64,000 bases of DNA from Paenibacillus mangrovi (GTDB lineage Bacteria; Bacillota; Bacilli; Paenibacillales; Paenibacillaceae). This document shows positions 43,311-51,700 of the stretch, one piece after another. Position 1 is the stretch's first letter, and each line of letters starts with the position of its first letter. The position numbers and the translations under genes were made by a program. The notes beneath the pieces are model-generated. The model ran no database searches. It had not been told where the DNA came from and saw only the letters and a program-made list of their open reading frames with translations. The stretch lies in assembly GCF_022898935.1 (NCBI RefSeq), contig NZ_JALIRP010000012.1, positions 62,001 through 126,000 on the forward strand, in the 5' to 3' direction.

Positions 43311-43322
43311 GTAAACGTTTAC
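43311..43322. promoter_or_regulatory. LacI operator O2 between sugar operon and lacI
   Basis: Perfect 12-bp palindrome GTAAACGTTTAC. It lies next to a possible minus-strand promoter (TTATCC, 17 bp, TAATAA) for the operon. Paired with O1 at 142 bp distance, looping is possible. Confidence 0.7.
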
Positions 43323-43332
43323 CTAAAACTCG

Positions 43333-43357
43333 AAAAAATCAGCCTTTTTCAAGGCCT
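43333..43357 (-). terminator. lacI terminator overlapping the stop codon
   Basis: Stem AGGCCTT/AAGGCT (43341-43357), loop GAAA, then six T on the minus strand. The stem includes the last codons of the regulator gene. Confidence 0.65.
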
Positions 43358-44356
43358 TGGTCGAACGGTTTTTCTCTCTACGAGCTGATGATTCACGATG
43401 GTGCTTGATACTTCCGAAGAGTCCTCTATCAATGCAATCAGCTTTTCGGAAGCAAGACGGCCCATAGCGGTAAGCGGCTGATGAATCGTCGTCAGCGGAG
43501 GGTAAATCATTCTTGAAATACTTAAATCATCATATCCGATAATCGATATATCATCTGGGATTCTGATCCCTCTTTCAAGTGCGACGCCCATCGCTCCGAT
43601 GGCCATTTCATCGCTTGCCGCAAACAACGCCGTAAATGGCGGGGCTTCCGCTAGAAGCTTCTCTATAGCTTTCCGTCCACTTTCCAATCCGAAATCGCCA
43701 TATGCAACTCTTGCTTCGTTGTACTCGATGCCGTTATCCGCAAGTGCCTGCTTATACCCCTCTATGCGGGGAATTCCGGCAATGCGGTCTACAGGGGTAT
43801 CACTGATCATGGCGATTTCTCTATGCCCGTTTTGAATAAGATATTCTGTGGCCTGGTAAGCAGCTTGCCGGTCATCCACCTTTACATACGGGATCATATG
43901 CTTATGGGACTGCGTGTTCACTAGCACGACGGGAACTCTCATTTCTTTTAGCGCCAAATAGTACTCTTCCTTAAGAAACTCGCTTGTGAACACAATGCCG
44001 TCCACCTGCTTCTCTCTCAGAACCTGCAAGTACTTCATCGTTCTCTTACCGTCCTCAGCGGTGTTACATACGATAACGCTAAATCCCCGATCATTGGCTA
44101 CATCCTCAATACCATGGAGAAGATCCGATGAAAAACTGCTCGAAACATCAGGAAAAAGCACACCAATCGTTTGAGTGCGTTTATTGATTAGTCCCCGGGC
44201 AATCGCATTGGGTTGATATCCTAGTTCTTCTACGGCCTTGAGCACCTTCTGCTTCGTTTGGTCCGAGTATCCGGCAAGATTGTGAAGCACCCGGGATACC
44301 GTGGCAACAGAAACATCCGCTGCTTTCGCTACGTCTTTGATTGTCGGAGGATTCAT
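43349..44356 (-). CDS. LacI-family repressor of the dextran/isomaltose operon
   Basis: A 335-aa regulator. N-terminal helix-turn-helix and hinge are standard (TIKDVAKAADVSVATVSRVL, VLKAVEELGYQPNAIARGL), followed by a periplasmic-binding-like sugar-sensing domain (about 60-330; IGVLFPDVSSSFSSDLLHGI, FAASDEMAIGAMGVALERG, IIGYDDLSIS). ATG 44356 is preferred over 44362, which would be too close to AAGAAGG. Operators in its own promoter and upstream of the ABC operon indicate autoregulation and repression of the sugar genes. Confidence 0.92.
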   Translation of the reverse strand: MNPPTIKDVAKAADVSVATVSRVLHNLAGYSDQTKQKVLKAVEELGYQPNAIARGLINKRTQTIGVLFPDVSSSFSSDLLHGIEDVANDRGFSVIVCNTAEDGKRTMKYLQVLREKQVDGIVFTSEFLKEEYYLALKEMRVPVVLVNTQSHKHMIPYVKVDDRQAAYQATEYLIQNGHREIAMISDTPVDRIAGIPRIEGYKQALADNGIEYNEARVAYGDFGLESGRKAIEKLLAEAPPFTALFAASDEMAIGAMGVALERGIRIPDDISIIGYDDLSISRMIYPPLTTIHQPLTAMGRLASEKLIALIEDSSEVSSTIVNHQLVERKTVRPRP

Positions 44357-44390
44357 GTTCATACCTTCTTTAACTGCTATTTAAAAGAGC

Positions 44391-44441
44391 GTAAACGTTT
44401 AACTTGTAATTGAGTATAATGACCGCCAAAAATTTTGTCAA
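44391..44441 (-). promoter_or_regulatory. lacI promoter with operator
   Basis: Near-consensus promoter TTGACA (44436-44441), 17 bp, TATACT (44413-44418). The operator GTAAACGTTTAAC (44391-44403) lies directly downstream at the transcript start, so LacI would repress its own gene. Confidence 0.8.
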
Positions 44442-44514
44442 CGCAATTTATATCTGCTTTTAAAATTTATCTTCTGCATTGTATTCCTACTAAAGCTCGG
44501 GTTGTTAACGACTA

Positions 44515-44546
44515 ATGGCTTCGCCTCTTAAAGAGGGCGAAGCCAT
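44515..44546. other. Strong hairpin between lacI and the broken HTH gene
   Basis: ATGGCTTCGCC pairs with GGCGAAGCCAT, continued by an inner CTCTT/AAGAG stem. No T run. A second hairpin (44684-44716, GTGAAATT/AATTTCAC) lies nearer the pseudogene. Otherwise 44447-44731 shows nothing I can name. Confidence 0.5.
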
Positions 44547-44731
44547 TCAAGGTCTTAGGTAATTTAACTCAGTGGTCTGCCAATCTCTCTTTCTCTCTAT
44601 CTCTTTAACTAAGCCTCTTTAAGTTCTTATTATTCTGAGGCTATATACAACTCTCTCGAAGACGATAATTCATTATCCTGACAGTGAAATTGAACTGTCC
44701 CATAGTTTAATTTCACCTTCGAGTGCCGTAA

Positions 44732-45346
44732 TTATTGTCCTTGAGTGAAGTCATCTTCGTCCTCGGAATCAAGGTACTCATCCCAATCACATTCATCTCC
44801 GTCTTCAAAACCAATGCTTTCGCAGTAAATATTTGCATAGTACTGGAAATCAGAATAAATCGGCAAGGATGTCTTGATTCCTTTATCTTCCCAAAGCCTC
44901 TGCCTAATTTCGTCTAGCAGTTCAAGTATGGTTTCATATGCGATATCGGGATAAGTCTCAAGAAGAAATGAACGTTTTCAGAGAGTACCAAATAAGGATT
45001 ACCCTCCAACTGGTCAATTCTGTAGCGATTGACTTGCCCCCTTCTGCGTACCGTTTTGATGAACCTTTTTTCTTCAAGCGAAGTGATAGCTGATTTTACT
45101 GTAGATTCACTAATTCCCAAATTGCATGCAATGGCTTCTTGAGAGGGAAAGGCTTCCTCGTTTTCCCCTAAATGACTGAGAATATCAAGCAACACCCCTC
45201 GTTCATTCATGCTCAAGCCATAGCATTTTCTAATCATATGAGGATACGGAATGTAGTATTTATTTTGTTGGAACGTGCAATGAAAGCTGTGCCAATTCTC
45301 GTCCAATGATAGCTTTATCAATCTTTTCTTGAATATTTTTCGCCAT
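44732..45346 (-). pseudogene. Frameshifted HTH (replication-initiator-like) regulator gene
   Basis: The ribosome binding site AAAGGACG and ATG 45346 start MAKNIQEKIDKAIIGREL, which soon ends at a stop. A second frame (45321 to 44914) carries NKYYIPYPHMIRKCYGLSMN and a winged helix (QEAIACNLGISESTVKSAIT). It breaks after NPYLVLSENVHFF. The +1 frame continues as ETYPDIAYETILELLDEIRQ to an acidic end (DEYLDSEDEDDFTQGQ). Joined, these would form one ~200-aa HTH protein, so at least two frameshifts disrupt it. A partial second copy of its start lies in the repeat at 46633. Confidence 0.65.
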
Positions 45347-45838
45347 GCAAATACGTCCTTTCAATTTTTGAATTTTTTCAATAAAACCGTGAGGACGGCT
45401 AGCCGTACCATACCCAACTTCTATGTAAACTGCTCGTCAGCAGAGTTCTTTCTTTCACTGTAATAATCGTTGTAAAGGTCTGTTCAGTTGCGGACATTAT
45501 CAAAATCCTTCAAGTTTGCCGCCGCTACTATGAATTGTCGTGCTATCCATCCGAAAAGATGCGATTTCCAACCCTTTCACCTTCTCTATCGCCGTAGGGT
45601 ATTGTTTTGTTGCGGCTCTTATTAGAAAAAACGCAAGAAAGCGAAGATAACAAAAAACAGGTCAATCATGGTGGTATCTGACAATAATCAACCTGTTTGA
45701 TGTAACGGTTTAGCGTTATTTAGGTAACACTTTTCAAGCTTAAGTGCGTACAAAGGAATTAAGAATTTCTTGTACTGGTCTTACGGGGGTTATACCTAAT
45801 TAGATTCAGCCGCCCAATTCATTCGGCACTGGGTGGGG
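45211..45838. repeat. Direct repeat copy A
   Basis: Near-identical to copy B (46633-47181) over 45211-45247 and 45325-45838; copy A has an extra 77 bp (45248-45324). It holds the start of the broken HTH gene, a 12-bp palindrome ACGGCTAGCCGT (45395-45406), a possible 32-codon ORF (45399-45497, begins MSATEQTFTTIITVKERTLL, after AAGGA) and a coding-like remnant (YPTAIEKVKGLEIASFRMDS). It ends in the boundary sequence ATTCGGCACTGGGTGGG (45821-45837). No intact gene. Confidence 0.85.
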
Positions 45839-45872
45839 TATACGGGAAGCCGCCGTCCCGATGAAAAGAAAA

Positions 45873-45902
45873 ACCACAACAGAGGGTTAATCGCATTGTG
45901 GT
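45873..45902 (-). terminator. Terminator after the third immunity-like gene
   Basis: ACCACAA/TTGTGGT stem with inner AGAGGGTTAATCGC segment, followed by TTTTTCTTTT on the minus strand. It closely resembles the terminator at 48468-48505. Confidence 0.7.
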
Positions 45903-45911
45903 TGATGAAAT

Positions 45912-46538
45912 TTAATTAACTCTACTTGATGTTCCTGCTAAGATGTCTACTTTGAATTTCTCTTCAGGTATGCCAAGTTCTTCTGTCGTATACAGAATAT
46001 ATTCAGATGCAGTGTCCGTTGGTTCAAGCATGACCCAGTGATTAACCTTTTCTACTCCAAGTCCTACAATCTTGTTTGTCTGAATTTCGACAGGAATGAA
46101 GGTTTCTTTTCCTGAGCCTAAATCTTTTAGATAGAGCCGTGCATGACTGTTCCTTTGAAATAAATTGATTAAATCGACTCGATATTCATGCTTTTTATCT
46201 GCCGTAACTTTGACTGTGTCACTTTCAATCTTTTCGTTCGCCCAACCGTATTTGCTTACACTTTGAATCAGTGCGGCTGAGATTATTATAGATATTAACA
46301 GCCCAATGAAAACCGCAACATATTGTCCTCCGCTCGTCGGAGTCCATCCTTTAATGAGCAGAATAATAAATAATCCAACAAACAAGAGAGCAGGTACAGC
46401 CCCACCCCAAAATACGGTAGTTCCAATAATATCCATATTCCGTTGTAAATAAGCTGTTGAACCTAGAAGAAACCAAACAAATGATGAAGCGCTAAATATT
46501 ATTATTGCTATCAATAAAAGCCGTAACCATATTGGCAT
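45912..46538 (-). CDS. Membrane protein, probable orphan RHS immunity protein
   Basis: A 208-aa protein. Four hydrophobic helices fill the first 115 residues (PIWLRLLLIAIIIFSASSFV; ALLFVGLFIILLIKGWTPTS; FIGLLISIIISAALIQS). A beta-rich outside domain follows (VTADKKHEYRVDLINLFQRN and KFKVDILAGTSS). GGGGGG precedes ATG 46538. No toxin tip lies directly upstream; instead a 550-bp repeat does. Its terminator and downstream boundary match those of the other toxin-immunity units, so it is most likely an immunity gene whose toxin was lost. Family not recognised. Confidence 0.55.
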   Translation of the reverse strand: MPIWLRLLLIAIIIFSASSFVWFLLGSTAYLQRNMDIIGTTVFWGGAVPALLFVGLFIILLIKGWTPTSGGQYVAVFIGLLISIIISAALIQSVSKYGWANEKIESDTVKVTADKKHEYRVDLINLFQRNSHARLYLKDLGSGKETFIPVEIQTNKIVGLGVEKVNHWVMLEPTDTASEYILYTTEELGIPEEKFKVDILAGTSSRVN

Positions 46539-46632
46539 ATTCGCCCCCCTTTGAATTGTTTAAATTTTCATTATCTCAACTAAAATGATCCTCTACCACC
46601 TGAATGTGAATTATTGCCTAATTTTAATATCG

Positions 46633-47181
46633 GCTCAAGCCATAGCATTTACTAATCATATGAGGATACTTTCTTGAATATTTTTCGCCATGCAAATACG
46701 TCCTTTCAATTTTGAATTTTTTCAATAAAATCGTGAGGACGGCTAGCCGTACCGTCCTAACTTCTATGTAAACTGCTCGTCAGCAGAGTTCTTTCTTTCG
46801 CTGTAATAATCGTTGTAAAGGTCTATTCAGTTGCGGACATTATCAAAATCCTTCAAGTTTGCCGCCGCTACTATGAATTGTCATGCTATTCATCCGAAAA
46901 GATGCGCTTTCCAACCCTTTCACCTTCTCTATCGCCGTAGGGTATTGTTTTGTTGCGGCTCTTATTAGAAAAAACGCAAGAAAGCGAAGATAACAAAAAA
47001 CAGTCAATCATGGTGGTATCTGACAATAATCAACCTGTTTGATGTAACGGTTTAGCGTTATTTAGGTAACACTTTTCAAGCTTATTGTGCGTACAAAAGA
47101 ATTAAGAATTTCTTGTACTGGTCTTACGGGGGTTATACCTAATTAGATTCAGCCGCCCAATTCATTCGGCACTGGGTGGGG
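46633..47181. repeat. Direct repeat copy B
   Basis: Second copy of the 45211-45838 repeat, lacking 77 bp at 46669/46670. It contains a truncated start of the HTH gene and the same palindrome (46739-46750), with an early stop in the small ORF (MSATE). It ends in ATTCGGCACTGGGTGGG (47164-47180), just downstream of immunity gene 2. Between it and the 46538 gene, 46539-46632 shows only the ribosome binding site. Confidence 0.85.
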
Positions 47182-47196
47182 CTATGAATAAAGAAA

Positions 47197-47229
47197 AGCC
47201 ACACGGAGTTGATATACTCGCATGTGGCT
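47197..47229 (-). terminator. Terminator of the orphan tip/immunity-2 unit
   Basis: AGCCACA/TGTGGCT stem with inner GAGT/ACTC pairs, followed by TTTTCTTT on the minus strand. Same layout as the other two unit terminators. Confidence 0.7.
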
Positions 47230-47238
47230 AGAAAGCAT

Positions 47239-47463
47239 CTATTTAGAAATTAGTAACATATCGATAATCTTAAATAATACGAAAACTAAGATAATGTTGA
47301 TTGCAACCCATTTTTTGGGGGAATATTTTATCACCCCAAAAAGGACGCATACTAAAATAAATAACGCAGTTCTGTGCTCCCAATCATTGTTTAGGAAAAA
47401 GAATAAGAAAATAAAAATAAAAACAGTGAAATAAAAGACATCCACGTACTTGATTTTTTTCAT
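47239..47463 (-). CDS. Small membrane immunity protein (unit 2)
   Basis: A 74-aa protein with three strongly hydrophobic segments (YFTVFIFIFLFFFLNN, ALFILVCVLFGVI, AINIILVFVLFKIIDML). Its ATG overlaps the stop of the orphan RHS tip by 4 nt (ATGA), the tight coupling typical of toxin-immunity pairs. A membrane immunity protein implies that its toxin acts at the membrane. No family recognised. Confidence 0.6.
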   Translation of the reverse strand: MKKIKYVDVFYFTVFIFIFLFFFLNNDWEHRTALFILVCVLFGVIKYSPKKWVAINIILVFVLFKIIDMLLISK

Positions 47464-48383
47464 TTATATTCTCTCCATAATTTCTCCCATCCCAAAATAT
47501 TGTAGGAATTAGTGTTAATAATCATATGGTCTGTCTGCCCAGTTTTTCTATTCGTTCTATATATCATTGTTTTTCTATCACCTACATCAGGCAAGCCAGG
47601 AATATACTTGTCAGTCGCCCAACCACCCGCTACTCCTACGATATGTTCTGTGTTAGGGCGTTTTGCTAACTTACCAGTATAATATCCAGCAAAATAACCT
47701 GCAGCAGCTTTTGCAAGTGAACCCATTACATTTTCGGCTTTTGATTCCACATGTAATTGTTCATAATAATCGTACTTCATAAAATCTGCCTCATAATATA
47801 CTGTCCCTGCACTATCTAACGCTATTTCCATATATCCACCATCCTTACCTTCATATGGGCGATAAACCAACATACTATCAGTATCCATGAGAAGCCCTTG
47901 AGTAGCAAGAGGATTGAGTCCCTCCGCTATCTTAAGAAAATCATCTCTCAACTTCTTCGAATCAGCTTCAGCCTTATCCCTAAGTTTTATATTACCCGCT
48001 TTATTTTGCTTTGCCCATTCACCCTTCAAATCATTTAATTGCTTATTTAATTCCCATACTATAGGATTTACAGCCACATACCCACTTGGATCAATCCATT
48101 TGAGAGGATTATTATGCACATACGTATATCTATTCTGACTCTGCGGACTTCCTAATGTCCCCTTATACGTATCCTCACTAATAAACCTTCCAATCTCCGG
48201 CTGGTAATAACGGGCTCTCGCATATGTCAGGCCGTCATTGTATCCATATCCCAAACCGGTATATCCAAACAAATTATCCGGTCCCGGCCTGTTCAGGTCG
48301 AACTTCTTGTCGTCCAGCGGGATGCCGAATTCGTCGTAGTGATAGCGTGCCGATACACGGTCGTCTTTCTCTCCCAGCCCCAT
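47460..48383 (-). CDS. Orphan RHS C-terminal tip (silent toxin cassette)
   Basis: A 307-aa fragment. Residues 1-101 repeat the end of the RHS core of the big gene almost exactly (SARYHYDEFGIPLDDKKFDL, FGYTGLGYGYNDGLTYARAR, YYQPEIGRF, ending WIDPSG). The DNA is about 90% identical over ~300 bp. After DPSG the 206-aa tip differs completely (YVAVNPIVWELNKQLNDL; Gly-rich AKAAAGYFAGYYTGKLAK; ending KLWREYK). Upstream, the homologous frame has CAG changed to TAG and ATG 48383 has no ribosome binding site, so the cassette is probably silent until recombined behind the main gene. The toxin activity is unknown; a membrane pore is one possibility. Confidence 0.8.
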   Translation of the reverse strand: MGLGEKDDRVSARYHYDEFGIPLDDKKFDLNRPGPDNLFGYTGLGYGYNDGLTYARARYYQPEIGRFISEDTYKGTLGSPQSQNRYTYVHNNPLKWIDPSGYVAVNPIVWELNKQLNDLKGEWAKQNKAGNIKLRDKAEADSKKLRDDFLKIAEGLNPLATQGLLMDTDSMLVYRPYEGKDGGYMEIALDSAGTVYYEADFMKYDYYEQLHVESKAENVMGSLAKAAAGYFAGYYTGKLAKRPNTEHIVGVAGGWATDKYIPGLPDVGDRKTMIYRTNRKTGQTDHMIINTNSYNILGWEKLWREYK

Positions 48384-48413
48384 TACACTGTCGAGTGCAT
48401 CCTACATGTACCT

Positions 48414-48430
48414 ATTCGGCGCTGGGTGGG
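48414..48430. repeat. Cassette boundary motif (first of three)
   Basis: ATTCGGCGCTGGGTGGG, also at 45821-45837 and 47164-47180 (one base different). Each copy follows an immunity gene and its terminator, and marks where the next unit or repeat begins. Confidence 0.7.
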
Positions 48431-48467
48431 ATCTTTCAAGAAGCCGCCCCAACGGCGGTGTGTTTAT

Positions 48468-48505
48468 GAAAAAAACCACAACGCGAGGGTTAGTCGCATT
48501 GTGGT
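48468..48505 (-). terminator. Terminator of the RHS-immunity-1 transcript
   Basis: ACCACAA (48475-48481) / TTGTGGT (48499-48505) with inner GCGA/TCGC, then seven T on the minus strand. A second hairpin GCCGCC-CCAA-GGCGG follows. Confidence 0.75.
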
Positions 48506-48522
48506 ATTGGGATTATCAAGTT

Positions 48523-48711
48523 TTAATTTAGTACTAGTAGATCAAATAGAATTATTACAATTCCAAAAATAAATGTGATCACTCCACCTTGTCTTACAGC
48601 TTCAGGTGTTTTCACACCAAGCGGTTTCAATTTGAGTATTCCTTTCGGAAATAACACTTGCAGGGTGCCAAAAATAATCCCAATTATTCCAGCGATTGAA
48701 ATTAAACTCAT
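48523..48711 (-). CDS. 62-aa membrane immunity protein (DUF6199-like, unit 1)
   Basis: A 62-aa protein with two hydrophobic helices (SLISIAGIIGIIFGTLQVL and VITFIFGIVIILFDLLVL) joined by a short basic loop (LKLKPLGVKTPEAVRQGG). The pattern fits the small DUF6199 group. It lies 15 nt after the RHS stop with AAGGAG before its ATG, so it is co-translated with the toxin and is the likely immunity factor for the current RHS tip. Confidence 0.6.
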   Translation of the reverse strand: MSLISIAGIIGIIFGTLQVLFPKGILKLKPLGVKTPEAVRQGGVITFIFGIVIILFDLLVLN

Positions 48712-48726
48712 ACATTCATCTCCTTT

Positions 48727-51700
48727 TTACCAACCTTCTCCATTGAGCATATTGAGCCACTCTTGAGCATTAGGTGCTCCCTTATATGTAGGCAATATCC
48801 CGGCTTTACCACCTAAATTAAACGGAAGATCCCATGACGCCGCATACTCCTTATCTACAGATAGTGGAAGGAAATATATTTCTGCTGCTGCACCAATACC
48901 TCCACCTAAATGTAACTCTGCATATTTTGTATCATGTTGTAATGTTGCTTCTCCCACAAACAGTGCTCCAAATGCACCACCTTCATTCATAGTCCAACTA
49001 CTCATTTTCCCTTCTAAGTCGTTGTTTAAAGAAATCCCTCCGGTAACCGTTGCACTTGCACCTGCTTGCCCATAACTTGGAATGAAATATAGTTTTATCT
49101 TATTATTTTTGACTTCGACTCCTATCTTGGCTCCAGCATATATTGATGCTCCAGCTTCAGCTTTTATATAGGCTGAAATTCCGACATGATTTACAGATCT
49201 TATTCTGTTTGCCCAACCGTGCATACTTTCTTGATAAGCTGTCCAATATTCAACTTTGTTGTATATAGTGCCGGTACTTTTCCCTGATTCTATACGATCT
49301 ATCATTTGTTGAGCATACCACCAATTTCCTTGGGCTTCCTTTATTTTCTCAGCAGCCTTGACAGGATCTGTCGGAACAGGTAGTGCTGCTCCAAAGCTAT
49401 CTTTGTAATGTCCACTAGGATCAATCCACCTTAAAGGATTATTCTCCACATACACATACAGATTCTGGCTTAGAGTGTTACTCAATTGCCCTTTATAAGT
49501 ATCCTCACTCACAAACCGTCCAATCTCTGGCTGGTAATAGCGAGCTCTCGCATATGTCAGGCCGTCATTGTAACCATATCCCAGACCAGTATAGCCAAAC
49601 AAATTATCCGGACCCGGCCAGTTCAGGTCGAACTTCTTGTCGTCCAGAGGGATGCCGAATTCGTCGTAGTGGTAGCGTGCCGATACGCGGCCGTCTTTCT
49701 CTACCAGCCCCATTACACTGCCGAGTGCATCCTGCATATACCAGAGCGTCTTCGGCTGTGTGCCCGGTTCGGCTCCACCCTCGCCAGGTGATGGTTCCCA
49801 ACCATTATTATCGTCATATGCCGGCAGATACGTCATGCTTAACCGTTCTCCGCCTGCTCCGTATACGTAAGACTGCTTCCACTTACTGTCGTCTGTTTCT
49901 GCGACCTGCAGCGGCTCCGGAAGCGCAAGACTCACGTCATTGGTAAAGTTCAGCTCCCAATGTTCCTTCTTATACTGCTTCTCCCAGCCGTCCCGAGGGC
50001 CGCCTGGATGCATATCCGGATATTCTTCATCGTACTGGCCGCACTTTTTGGCTAATCCAGGGGGAATGAATCCTGGTGGTACAACATGGCATTTATCCTT
50101 CCCGTTACCGTTGCCGTTGTTACCATTTCCGTTATTGCCATTTCCGTTATTGCCATTTCCGTTATTGCCATTTCCGTTATTACCGTTATTACCATTACCA
50201 TTACCATTCCCATTCCCATGTCCTTTGCCGCCATGGGCGTAATCGATCGTCATCTTCATCCGATTGCCGTCGCCGTCATAAGCGTATTGAGTGACGTCGC
50301 CGCGCTCGTTCGTTTGCCGGATCAGCCTGTTAGCCCCATCCCATGCATATTGCTGGATCATTTCCGGAGCAGACCATTTTCCGACGGAATCCATCAAACC
50401 AAGAGGTGCATCTAGTCCATGGATCGGAAGCCCTGCTGCTGGATCATCTGCCGGCTGATCATAAACGTTCGCTGTGACGGTCGGATCTGCATACGTAGCC
50501 CCAGCAACCGTTTTTAGTGTATCCGGAAGCTGAAGGCGCTCCTGAATGACCTCCAGCAGATTGCCCCGCGGGTCATAACGATAATTGTTAATTTCGGTGC
50601 CGCTCGTCATCTGAAGCAAACGGCCCGCCGCATCATACGTGTAGTTTTCCGTGTCCGCCAGGTCGCCCCAACTGCTGCTCTTTGTCGTCCGGTTGCCAAC
50701 AACGTCATATTGGTAGCTCGTGATGGACGGCAGCCCCGCTTCCTCGTTCTGTCTTTGCACCTGAACAAGCTGGTTTAATGCGTCGTATGCGTAATCGGTA
50801 ATGATCCGTTTCTCTTTGTCGTTGGTGTCGTCATCGTCTTCGTCATTGCCGTCAGACATACGCTCTGTCCGGATCAAGTTCCCTGCCGGGTCATAGGCAT
50901 ACGACATTTTCTCCAGAATCTTGCCGAACTGATTCCGGTGGGTTAGATCCACGAGTTGACCGGCATCGTCATACCGATAATTGCTTTCCCCGAGCGTCGG
51001 AAGATGCTTGGACACAAGCAAGCCTCTGGCGTCGTACTCATAGGAAGTGGTTCTGCCTGCCGCGTCAGTCACGGAAGTCATCCGGTCAAGCAAGTCGTAT
51101 TGGTAGCTAACGGATGTTCCGTCCGGGTATTCAACGCGGCTGCGCTGGCCGGTAGGCGTCCATTCATAGCGAATCGTCCGTTTATTCGGATCCCTGACCG
51201 ATATAAGCCGGTTCAATGCGTCATAGGTATACGTCGTCATGCCCAGGTCGTCCGTCATCTGCGTTCTACGGCCTGCGGCATCATATTGGTATCCGACATG
51301 TTTGCTATCCGGATACTGGATTCCGGTCAAACGGCTGAGCAAATCATATGCGTAGCTTGTTACGGTCCCATCCGGAGAGGTCATGCCCGTAACATTGCCG
51401 ACGCTGTCATACGCCAGCTCCGTGATCCGCTGATCCGGAGCAATCTCCCGGATCAGGTCGCTGCGCCGGTTATACTGGTACCCCGTCACGCGACCGAGCG
51501 CGTCCGTCTTGGAGATGATGTTGCCTAAAGAATCGTAAGCATAAGCCGTTTTATTGCCCAAGGAGTTCGTCACTTGCGTAAGCCGTCCAAGCGGGTCATA
51601 CGCATAGGTCGTTGATTGTCCCTTGGCGTCCGTCAAACCGGTCAACAGGTCGTGGGCATTGTAGGCAAACTGGGTTGCTTGGCCCAGCGGATCGACCATT

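Noticed and set aside
45600..45690. 15-codon hydrophobic ORF (MIDLFFVIFAFLRFF) in repeat copy A as a toxin peptide
   Set aside because: It overlaps the coding-like remnant in another frame and has no good ribosome binding site or antitoxin RNA signs.
44515..47200. Insertion sequence or transposon in the repeat region
   Set aside because: Direct repeats have no transposase, terminal inverted repeats or target duplications; duplication through recombination explains them better.
46539..47240. Prophage or plasmid origin suggested by the HTH replication-like protein
   Set aside because: Only a broken HTH gene and repeats are present; no phage structural, integrase or replication genes surround it.
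50086..50222. Short tandem repeats that could look like a CRISPR array
   Set aside because: Units are 15 bp without unique spacers and encode an Asn/Gly spacer in frame within the RHS gene. No cas genes are present.
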